DNA of 43,002 bases from an uncultured Vampirovibrio sp. (GTDB lineage Bacteria > Cyanobacteriota > Vampirovibrionia > Gastranaerophilales > Gastranaerophilaceae). The stretch lies in contig CAJTLG010000014.1 in NCBI GenBank assembly GCA_910577395.1, forward strand, positions 1-43,002. The letters run 5' to 3'. The notes beneath the pieces were generated by a model. That model saw only the letters and a program-made list of their open reading frames with translations, had not been told where the DNA came from and ran no database searches. A program made the position numbers and the translations under genes. Of the stretch, positions 7,999 through 14,772 are shown piece after piece (within the stretch, counting starts at the first letter, position 1; every line of letters starts with the position of its first letter).

Positions 7999-8799
7999 TT
8001 ATATTTTTTCGATAATGGCATTAATTAATTTTGTAAATTTTGAAGCGGCAACTTTGCCCATTTCAACCACTTCCGCGTGGTTTAATTTTGTATCAGATAT
8101 GCCGCTTGCATAGTTTGAAATAAGGCTTATGCCGATTGTTTGAAGCCCCAAATAATTTGAAACAATAGCCTCGGGCACAGTGGACATACCGACAGCATCC
8201 GCCCCAAGTATATTAAACATTCTAACCTCAGCAGGCGTTTCATAGCTTGGGCCGGTGGTCATAATATACACACCCTCTTTAAGGTCAGTCCCTGTTTCTT
8301 TTGCACATTGTTTTACAATATCTCTTAAGCTTTTGGTATAAATATCGGACATATCAGGGAATCTTTCCCCTAAAGTATCATCATTGGGACCAATAAGAGG
8401 ATTCTTAGAAGTAAAGTTTATATGGTCTGAAATCAGCATTAAATCAGAAGGTTTTAAATCCTTTTTAACAGAACCTGCTGCATTGGTTAAAATCACGGTT
8501 TTAACACCAAGATTTTTAAATACCTTTATCGGGTATGTAATATCAGACAGATTATACCCCTCATAAAAATGCAGCCTGCCCTGCATTACAACAAGCCTTT
8601 TATTGAAAAGCTCCGTAAAAAATAAAGAACCGTTATGACCTTTAACAGTGGACGTTTTAAAGTTTGGTATATCAGAATAAGGTATGGTTATACCGTTTAG
8701 ATTTTTTGTAAACTCTCCAAGACCAGAACCAAGCACAAGTGCGATATCCGGTTTAAAATTATTGTTTTTTTTATTTATAAAATCAACAGTTGAGTGCAT
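7999..8799 (-). CDS. punA: Purine nucleoside phosphorylase (trimeric PNP class)
   Basis: 266 residues, normal for trimeric inosine/guanosine PNPs, which split purine nucleosides with phosphate in salvage. Motifs: phosphate loop VLGSGLGEF, TVKGHNG, GRLHFYEGY, TNAAGSV, then the purine pocket around GPSYETPAEVRM and GMSTVPEAIV. The last motif also distinguishes the family from MTA phosphorylase. An Asn (SLISNYASGI) marks 6-oxopurine preference. The ATG is preceded by an AGGTG element. It stands alone on the minus strand, after the omega-like gene. Confidence 0.92.
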   Translation of the reverse strand: MHSTVDFINKKNNNFKPDIALVLGSGLGEFTKNLNGITIPYSDIPNFKTSTVKGHNGSLFFTELFNKRLVVMQGRLHFYEGYNLSDITYPIKVFKNLGVKTVILTNAAGSVKKDLKPSDLMLISDHINFTSKNPLIGPNDDTLGERFPDMSDIYTKSLRDIVKQCAKETGTDLKEGVYIMTTGPSYETPAEVRMFNILGADAVGMSTVPEAIVSNYLGLQTIGISLISNYASGISDTKLNHAEVVEMGKVAASKFTKLINAIIEKI

Positions 8800-8824
8800 T
8801 TAACACCTATATCAGGCAAACAGA

Positions 8825-9070
8825 CTAACCTACAAGGCCGCTGTCATCAGATTCTGAAGCTTTTACCATAATAGCATGCTGCACGGGCTTTTCTTTTTTA
8901 ATATTTGAATCATAGGATGCTTCAAAATCATAGCCGAAATCATCCTTGTTTTTTTTCATTTGTGATTCATCCACAAGTTTTTTGGCAAGTTCTATTAATT
9001 CATATACTAATTGATATCTGTTAGGGGTTTTTTCGTTTAATTCCCATGCTATTTTTGTAATTTGGTTCAT
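8825..9070 (-). CDS. rpoZ: Probable RNA polymerase omega subunit (RpoZ-like)
   Basis: 81 residues from the ATG at 9070, which has GGAG 6-7 nt upstream; an upstream in-frame start at 9109 lacks one. The sequence NRYQLVYELIELAKKLVDE matches the omega helix pattern (NRYxLVxxxAxRAxxL), and KPVQHAIMVKASE matches the second conserved block (KPVxxAI). The middle is longer and more acidic than usual. Omega helps RNA polymerase beta-prime assemble. The match rests on two short motifs, so another small helical protein remains possible. Confidence 0.6.
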   Translation of the reverse strand: MNQITKIAWELNEKTPNRYQLVYELIELAKKLVDESQMKKNKDDFGYDFEASYDSNIKKEKPVQHAIMVKASESDDSGLVG

Positions 9071-9245
9071 AACTTTCTCCTGATTTAATTTATATAATAC
9101 AATGAGCAAACTTTTCTTGCAAGGGTATCCGGACTTAAAAAAAGATAGTCCAAATAATGTAAAGTTTTATTACAATGCTTGTAATCAAGTTGTATCCATT
9201 TTATAATCAGAGCCCCACTTAAAATATATAACGAGGTCAGAAAAT

Positions 9246-9848
9246 ATGAAAATTGCAAGTATATCCCCGATAAGGACGAATAATTACAATGCAATCCAAA
9301 AAAACAATAACAAGGGTGCAACCGTTATTAAAGAAAGGCCTGCAAATGATACGGTAAGTTTCGGCATGTTTGCAGAAAACAAAGTTTGCCAGGCAAGCCC
9401 TGAACTTATGATGCAAGTGGGATTACTTACGCAATACGGTTTCTGGCCTTTTCAACACAAAGTAGATGAGGACGATAAAAGAAATTATCGCTTGTTAAGA
9501 GATTTAGATTATGTAGAACTATATTGCAAAAAAGATAGCCGCCGTGTTAATGCAAGGTTTAATTATAAGGCTTTAAATAAATATATGGAAGAACAAGGCT
9601 ACAGCGAAGAGGCTGCCGATTATGCAACCCGTGTTGCAAAAGATTATGACAAACGTTTTGGCAACGCTGATGTATCTTCTCCAGGCGGCGCCAACAATAT
9701 TTGTGATTACATACGACACCATATTGAAACCGCAGAATTTCGGGTTGAAAACGGTTATACACTTATGCCGACAGAAGAACGAGAGGCATTAAAACGAGAG
9801 GAAGAAGACGAACGTGATTACTACATTGCCACCCATGGCCTGTTTTAG
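9246..9848 (+). CDS. Hypothetical protein with N-terminal NDTVSFG motif
   Basis: 200 residues, not recognised. It starts MKIASISPIRTNN and has a polar, Asn-rich N-terminus with NDTVSFG at residues 34-40, then a soluble charged domain (LLRDLDYVELYCKKDSRR, EEQGYSEEAADYATRVAKDY) and an acidic C-terminus rich in Glu and Arg. It has no signal peptide or membrane helix. The ATG is preceded by a GAGG-containing stretch. The N-terminal layout matches the proteins at 56-1477 and 9960-12029: start with M-[KN]-I, a disordered stretch of about 15-35 residues, then the SF(x)G motif. Confidence 0.75.
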   Translation: MKIASISPIRTNNYNAIQKNNNKGATVIKERPANDTVSFGMFAENKVCQASPELMMQVGLLTQYGFWPFQHKVDEDDKRNYRLLRDLDYVELYCKKDSRRVNARFNYKALNKYMEEQGYSEEAADYATRVAKDYDKRFGNADVSSPGGANNICDYIRHHIETAEFRVENGYTLMPTEEREALKREEEDERDYYIATHGLF

Positions 9849-9898
9849 TTGTTAATTAAATTCTAATCTCATGTAAATTTTACTTAACATAATAGCAA

Positions 9899-9933
9899 AT
9901 TCCACCCTTTACAGCCTTTGTACAGGGTGGAAT
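9899..9933 (+). promoter_or_regulatory. Strong hairpin upstream of the 689-residue protein gene
   Basis: ATTCCACCCT (9899-9908) pairs perfectly with AGGGTGGAAT (9924-9933). TACA and TGTA inside the loop extend the stem. No T run follows on either strand, so it is not a standard terminator. It ends 26 bp before the ATG at 9960, so it could be a 3'-end stabiliser for the upstream gene or a leader structure for the downstream one. Confidence 0.5.
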
Positions 9934-9959
9934 AGTATACTTGCAAGAATAGCTTTCTA

Positions 9960-12029
9960 ATGAATATTGCCCCAAATTTAAATTACCATAATAGCAACAG
10001 CAGCGTGTCTTTTAATGGCTTAAAGACACCAAATCCTGATGATATCAAAATGGTACAAAAACTTGCAAACCAGGGGATGGACGGTTTGTGGGATAAATTA
10101 ATTGTATCTGTTGAAAACAAAACAACAGGGATAGTTAAAGAAATTGACGGGGTAAAATATATCCCGAATGATACAGTAAAGCAAAAGATTACAGAGGGTA
10201 TAAAAACTTTTTTTGGTATGCCGTTGGATGTCATTGATACTTTTGCAAAAAAATTCCCGAATTCACGGCTTTATAATGCGAAATTTTTACAAAGACACAG
10301 AGAAAATGTCCTTCTTGAAAACCAAATCCATGCGCTCCAGGGAATATATGAAAACGGGGCAAAATATACTAAAAATGCAGCAAGTGCAATATCAAAAAAG
10401 CCAGAACATCCAATAAATAAAGAATCAAAAGAATATTATGATTTAACCCGCAATTTTACAACAACACAATTCAATAGTTCCCTTAACAAAAAAATGAGGG
10501 ATAAAGTGGCAGATTATGATACTAAAAAAGAAAGATTTGCTGCAAGACTTATATCAGGCGGTACGGCAGCAATATTTTTAGGAAACGATTTTTATAATAA
10601 AGCTATTCAAAAAGATAAAACAGAAGAGGAGGCAAAAAAAGAACAGCATCTTAAGCAATGGCAGGAAGCAAAAGAAACTATTTTTGAAGCCGTGACCCAG
10701 TTTGCAATACTTGCATGTTTTTCAAAGTCAGCAAATTCAAATAAGCCTTGGGTGCCTGCTTTATTAACCACAGGCATAGGACTTATTTCAAGGGTTATTT
10801 CAAGAAAAACATCCGGTATGCAGATAACCAGAATAGAAGTGCCCCAAAACAGAAATACAGGTATTCCAACCATTAATGAATTTGTAAAATCCGCTAACGA
10901 AAATGATGCAAAAGGCATACTCGATAAAAAGCAGGAAGAGGCAAAAAATCCCAATATCAAAAAGAAACCTGTTTTAAGCTTTAAGAATATTCTTCTTTTC
11001 TGTGCGGCAAGCATAACAACCGGCTATACACTAAGGTTTGCGGGCAGATACATTTCAAAACTCTTAAACAATAAAATAAAGATAAACGGAAAAAGTATCG
11101 CCGAAAAATTAGAACCATATATAAAAAGTTTTAATAATAAAATAACCGAACAAATACAGCCAAGAAAAGAAAAACTTGAAAAAATGTCCACCATATTATC
11201 TTCAAGCGGGGAAGAAAAGCTTGCACACAAGATTGATAATGTTATCAAAAACCATACAAAACCTGACGGCACAATTTATCTTGGCAAAGTTAACAAAAGA
11301 ATAAATCTTCGCGGAAACAGAACGGAAGTGCGCAAAAAAGATTTATATTCACTTGCCCTGGCACCATTCAGATTTATAAAAGAAATTACTTTGTATCCAT
11401 ATAAAATAGCGACAAAGCTTGAACATGCAATAACCGGCAAAGAACCCCGCAAACCCGATAAAAAAACCGAAGATATGTATAACATTATAAGCATATACAA
11501 GCGTTTTCTTGAATTTGAACAACTTTCAAAAGGTGATGATGAAAAATTAAAAGAGCTGTTTGGCAATTATGCAAAAAGAATGCGTCTTGCATCTAATAAC
11601 AATATAACGGCAGGAAAAGGTGATAATTCAAAAATTGCTGTTATTGCAACAACATTAGGCACCTTAACCGGTATGTGGTTCAATATGAACGATGAATTTA
11701 ATTCCTCAATCAGAAACGGCAGCACAAAAGAAGAGGCCGAAAAAGATGCAAGACTGCGCGGCATAAATAAATTTATCAGGATGTCCGTTCAAACAATCAT
11801 TTTGGGTTCACTAAATAACATATTCAGAAAACAGTATAACAGCTCTATTGCAAAAGCAGGCATTGTGGTTGCAATGAGCACATTCCTTACAGATACCACT
11901 TCAAGAATTTTAAGCGGTATGCCAATGGGCAAGAAAACTAAAGAAGAGCTTGAAGAATATCAAAATAAGAAAAAACAGGAAGGCTTGTCTGCAAAATATT
12001 ATAATATGATTGATAAACTGGCCTCGTAG
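9960..12029 (+). CDS. Large hypothetical protein with VSFNG motif and hydrophobic segments
   Basis: 689 residues, not recognised. N-terminus MNIAPNLNYHNSNSS, then VSFNG at residues 16-20. The body is Lys-rich and helical with about five hydrophobic stretches that could be membrane or buried helices: ISGGTAAIFLGNDFY, AVTQFAILACF with VPALLTTGIGLISRVIS, NILLFCAASITTGYTLRF, AVIATTLGTLTGMWF and VQTIILGSLNNIF with GIVVAMSTFL. Long charged helices separate them. The general design resembles the 599-residue protein at 14773, though I see no clear alignment. There is no signal peptide. Convergent with the secreted protein gene at 12036. Function unknown. Confidence 0.75.
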   Translation: MNIAPNLNYHNSNSSVSFNGLKTPNPDDIKMVQKLANQGMDGLWDKLIVSVENKTTGIVKEIDGVKYIPNDTVKQKITEGIKTFFGMPLDVIDTFAKKFPNSRLYNAKFLQRHRENVLLENQIHALQGIYENGAKYTKNAASAISKKPEHPINKESKEYYDLTRNFTTTQFNSSLNKKMRDKVADYDTKKERFAARLISGGTAAIFLGNDFYNKAIQKDKTEEEAKKEQHLKQWQEAKETIFEAVTQFAILACFSKSANSNKPWVPALLTTGIGLISRVISRKTSGMQITRIEVPQNRNTGIPTINEFVKSANENDAKGILDKKQEEAKNPNIKKKPVLSFKNILLFCAASITTGYTLRFAGRYISKLLNNKIKINGKSIAEKLEPYIKSFNNKITEQIQPRKEKLEKMSTILSSSGEEKLAHKIDNVIKNHTKPDGTIYLGKVNKRINLRGNRTEVRKKDLYSLALAPFRFIKEITLYPYKIATKLEHAITGKEPRKPDKKTEDMYNIISIYKRFLEFEQLSKGDDEKLKELFGNYAKRMRLASNNNITAGKGDNSKIAVIATTLGTLTGMWFNMNDEFNSSIRNGSTKEEAEKDARLRGINKFIRMSVQTIILGSLNNIFRKQYNSSIAKAGIVVAMSTFLTDTTSRILSGMPMGKKTKEELEEYQNKKKQEGLSAKYYNMIDKLAS

Positions 12030-12035
12030 TATGGA

Positions 12036-12563
12036 TTATTCCTGGTCATATCTTTCATACATGCGTTTTTTATGCCTTGAATAAGCCTCAAACGCATCAG
12101 GTGCAAGCAGTTTTAAAAATCCGTCCACAAGCCCTACATTATTATCATCGTCATAAACAGGGGTTGAATCGTTTGCAATTCTTTTAGGGGTAAAGCCTGC
12201 ACGCCTTAAAGAAAGAGGGATTGAAGTACCGGATAATACTTTTCTTTGGCTTGCAAGTTTTAATTTTCTCATTCTTTCATCCACAGGCAAAAATTCCCAA
12301 GTTCTTCCAAGCAAATGCTCTTCAAGCTTTGCTATTCTGTATTTATCGCTATCATGGGTATTAACACCGGAAAAATGCCTTTTTTCCATTGTTTTTATTT
12401 CCCTTGAAACTTTACTTGAAAATGTCACATCAGGGGGCGTGCCTTGTGTATTCATAATATCTTCCGCCGTAATATAAAAAGTTTCCTGAACTTTGGATAC
12501 AGCAGGATTAACAGTAACTATTGCAAGCAAAAATAATGCTAAGATAAATGTTTCTCTTTGCAT
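12036..12563 (-). CDS. Secreted hypothetical protein
   Basis: About 175 residues from the ATG at 12563, which has GGAG seven bases upstream; an in-frame GTG at 12572 would cover that site. The N-terminus is a signal peptide (QRETFILALFLLAIVTVNPAVS). The mature part is soluble and basic, with a segment RIAKLEEHLLGRTWEFLPVDE followed by RMRKLKLASQ, the R-x-x-x-LE...ERxxxL pattern seen in repeats of many secreted proteins of this group. Its neighbour on the other strand at 12734 is also exported, with divergent starts about 170 bp apart. Role unknown. Confidence 0.7.
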   Translation of the reverse strand: MQRETFILALFLLAIVTVNPAVSKVQETFYITAEDIMNTQGTPPDVTFSSKVSREIKTMEKRHFSGVNTHDSDKYRIAKLEEHLLGRTWEFLPVDERMRKLKLASQRKVLSGTSIPLSLRRAGFTPKRIANDSTPVYDDDNNVGLVDGFLKLLAPDAFEAYSRHKKRMYERYDQE

Positions 12564-12733
12564 ATATACCACTCCACATTCCTACTTTAAACTTGTTTTA
12601 AATTTTTTATGCCCCACGAACAGGCAGTTTTGGTGGAGTATGTTAACTTATGTAACAATAATAAGAAAAACCTTAAAGTAAATATTAAATCTGCCGATAA
12701 ATATTTCATAAGGATGATAAAAGGATTCAAGGG

Positions 12734-13309
12734 ATGAAGAAACTATTTTTAATACTTTGCATAACATTAACTGTTTTATTTTCAAAAGCAAATGTAATCC
12801 AAGCAAATGATTTCGCTGCAAACACAGCAAACACAAGAATAGCAGCTTCTTTATATATGCTTAATGATTTAGGTCAAAAAGATGTTATCGCTATATTAAA
12901 AGGCCAAAATGATACCGGCAAACCAATCAGAGTTATGTTCAGAAACCTTGATATATATGGCTGCGGCGACTGTGAAGCTTTCACAACAAAAACAAAAGCC
13001 GGTTCTCTTGTAATATTCATCAATGAAATCCACAAAGATGCCCCCCTTGAAGCAATCGCTTGCTTAATCGCTCATGAAAGCCAACATCACACAATGACAA
13101 ACACAAAACAGGAAGAATTAAGAGCTTGGCTTAAAGAGGCAGCTACCTGGAATGCGTTTGTAAGAAAAGATGCTCTTGTTGCTGCTTCAAACCACCCGCT
13201 TGTAAAAAGAGAAAACAAAATAGCTAAAATCAACTCAAGAGACAACGGCCAAGGCAAAGCAATCGAACAAGTTATCGCTCAAAACCCTGTTTACGCTCAA
13301 TTAAATTAA
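12734..13309 (+). CDS. Secreted small protein with HExxH zincin-like motif
   Basis: 191 residues. Residues 1-24 are a signal peptide (MKKLFLILCITLTVLFSKAN, cleavage near VIQA). The mature protein has HESQH at 114-118 in the hydrophobic helix context AIACLIAHESQHH, the classic zinc-protease pattern. A Glu-rich helix follows (KQEELRAWLKEAATW) that could give the third ligand. A CGDC pair sits at about 77-80. I do not recognise the family. It may be an exported minigluzincin-like peptidase; with no pro-domain it is small. A terminator follows. Codon use is normal for the window. Confidence 0.75.
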   Translation: MKKLFLILCITLTVLFSKANVIQANDFAANTANTRIAASLYMLNDLGQKDVIAILKGQNDTGKPIRVMFRNLDIYGCGDCEAFTTKTKAGSLVIFINEIHKDAPLEAIACLIAHESQHHTMTNTKQEELRAWLKEAATWNAFVRKDALVAASNHPLVKRENKIAKINSRDNGQGKAIEQVIAQNPVYAQLN

Positions 13310-13332
13310 TGTTTAGCTGATACAAAAAGGTT

Positions 13333-13362
13333 AATCCGCCCCTTAAAAAGAGGCGGATTTTA
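13333..13362 (+). terminator. Rho-independent terminator after the secreted HExxH protein
   Basis: AATCCGCC (13333-13340) pairs with GGCGGATT (13352-13359), and the T run continues as TTTT before AATAT. The inner CCTT/AAGA bases extend the stem. Position just after the stop at 13309 fits termination of that gene. Confidence 0.75.
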
Positions 13363-13598
13363 ATATATTTGCCAAACAAGAACACAAAGTTTTATTATTA
13401 ACCTAATATATTGTCAGAGTGCCGGAATTTAAGGATTTTGGCAGAAGACATAGTTCAAATCGTCAGGATAGGTCATTTAATGATGAAAATGCTCATTTGC
13501 AAATCGTTTTACAAAGTTTATTTTGTAAAATCAAAAATTTATCCTTCAAAATCTCACGACACGGCGCACCGCGATGCGTAAATGTCGCCAAGTGTAAG

Positions 13599-13757
13599 GG
13601 CGCCGGCCTGGGGTGGAGCAACACTGACAACTGCAACCCGTACCACATATGGGCAGATACGCTTTCAGGCAGCAGTTATTGGTCACTTTACCTGAACAAT
13701 GGCTCTCTGAACACGAACGCATACCCGGGTACTCTTGCCTTTACGGTGCGCTATTTG
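13599..13757 (+). pseudogene. GC-rich orphan fragment resembling a C-type-lectin-fold C-terminus
   Basis: A short stretch of about 53 codons, markedly richer in G+C than its surroundings, encodes GAGLGWSNTD, then SGSSYWSLYLNNGSLN, ending LAFTVRYL. The order GW...W...YWSLY-x-NG...VR is the signature of C-type-lectin-fold C-termini found in Fibrobacter-type paralogous domains and in variable proteins of diversity-generating retroelements. The frame is open further upstream to a GTG at 13419, but that part looks like translated spacer (AT-rich, no domain, stop-free by chance). No start, ribosome site or full gene is present. It is therefore a relic, an unlinked template/variable repeat, or part of a transferred piece. 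No reverse transcriptase lies in the window. Confidence 0.45.
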
Positions 13758-14215
13758 CCAAAGTTGTATATCTTTAGTGAGCATACCGTTTTGCACCCGC
13801 AACGCTGTGTCTGTTGGATTTGGATACTTAAAAAATAAAACTCTACACAGGCAAATTTTGTTACCCTGCCAATATCAGCAAGGTGGGTGAGCGCCTCGAT
13901 AAATCCGTTTCCTTTAAAAGGGTAAAACCCCAAGGTATACTTCAATTATCTTTTAATTAAAGAGCTTGCTCTCCCTTTTAGTAAAAATGTAGGAACAAAA
14001 TTACAACCTGCATAGAGCATTTATATTGTAACATATTATTTTGCCGGGCGCATTATTCTTATGTTTACCTGGTACGACAATAAATTCTTAATCCCTTTTT
14101 TTAAGTTAAACAATTTCCAAACTAACATAAATCAAGAAATCACAGTGCTTAGCCGGGTTTTAACGGTGCTTGTTGTCGCACCGGCTTACGCAATCCGTAG
14201 TGCTTAACTTCCGCC
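13758..14215. other. Gene-poor interval
   Basis: About 460 bp without a convincing gene. A minus-strand frame (13945-13751) runs opposite the end of the lectin-like fragment but has no ribosome site, and its composition follows the relic. The right end holds the first of two 17-bp direct repeats. The rest is ordinary AT-rich spacer. Confidence 0.4.
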
Positions 14216-14248
14216 TTATCGGCGCTCATTATCGCACCGGCTTACGCA
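14176..14248. repeat. Pair of 17-bp direct repeats
   Basis: TCGCACCGGCTTACGCA occurs at 14176-14192 and again at 14232-14248, a 56-bp period, inside a locally GC-rich patch. Each copy is preceded by a related partner (GGTGCTTGTTG, GGCGCTCATTA) that can pair with its GCACC, so each unit can form a small hairpin. The second copy overlaps the 3' end of the minus-strand frame at 14216-14473. Confidence 0.6.
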
Positions 14249-14473
14249 TGCTTTATTTATTTCGAAAAAAACAATGAACTTCATAGAGTAAAAGGCAAAT
14301 GAATACAATACCTTTAAAACTATATTTTTAGTTCTTTTCCCGTAAAAATACAGTTTGTTTTGAATTTCTAAAAGTTCAACATGTTTTGTTGAAAGTTTGT
14401 CCAAGTCTATATTTTTTAGACCGGAATGTTGATACAAAAGGTTTGTATCCTTTTGTGCTTGCGTGCTTGACAT
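14216..14473 (-). CDS. Possible small membrane-associated protein
   Basis: 85 residues, not recognised. Start MSSTQAQKDTNLLYQHSG, ATG at 14473 with GAGG about 9 nt upstream. The N-terminal half is helical and charged (LDKLSTKHVELLEIQNKL). The C-terminal half has one hydrophobic stretch (NIVLKVLYSFAFYSMKFIVFF). The last residues fall inside the repeat patch, so the natural C-terminus may have been altered. The only supports for a real gene are the ribosome site and the plausible helical composition. Confidence 0.4.
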   Translation of the reverse strand: MSSTQAQKDTNLLYQHSGLKNIDLDKLSTKHVELLEIQNKLYFYGKRTKNIVLKVLYSFAFYSMKFIVFFEINKACVSRCDNERR

Positions 14474-14548
14474 TTTTTTAACCTCGTTTAAAACAGTACC
14501 TCGTTATTTGGTGAGTTAATAACAGCATATAATAAAATAAATTTTTGG

Positions 14549-14570
14549 ATATTACCTGATTGGGTAATAT
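14549..14570. promoter_or_regulatory. Inverted repeat, candidate operator or hairpin
   Basis: ATATTACC (14549-14556) and GGTAATAT (14563-14570) form a perfect 8-bp inverted repeat around TGATTG. It lies in the 300-bp spacer between the small minus-strand gene and the plus-strand gene at 14773, together with further palindromes at 14657-14674. Confidence 0.45.
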
Positions 14571-14656
14571 GAAAAAAATAGTTTAAAATTAAAACAAATT
14601 TTATAAAGAATACATAAAGAATTTTGCTAAAAGCTTGAAAAATGTGCATGTTTTTT

Positions 14657-14674
14657 GTAATATTACGTACGTAA
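14657..14674. promoter_or_regulatory. Two overlapping perfect palindromes
   Basis: GTAATATTAC (14657-14666) overlaps TTACGTACGTAA (14663-14674). A tandem pair of AACAGTT units follows directly. Perfect palindromes of 10 and 12 bp side by side in a divergent spacer suggest a protein-binding operator. Confidence 0.45.
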
Positions 14675-14772
14675 CAGTTAGATAACAGTTTGCACAATCT
14701 ATTAGCAATTTTTTGCTTTTAGAAGGTTTATAAAAAGTACCACAATAAAACATTAATTAACGGAAATTCTTA

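Noticed and set aside
13419..13598. N-terminal part of the 139-codon frame that includes the lectin-like fragment
   Set aside because: AT-rich with no recognisable domain, a GTG start without a ribosome site, and a sharp composition change at the fragment border. It appears to be spacer that is open by chance.
13751..13945. Minus-strand open frame of 64 codons opposite the lectin-like fragment
   Set aside because: No ribosome site, odd composition for this genome, and it overlaps the fragment's own reading frame in antisense. I treat it as a shadow of the relic.
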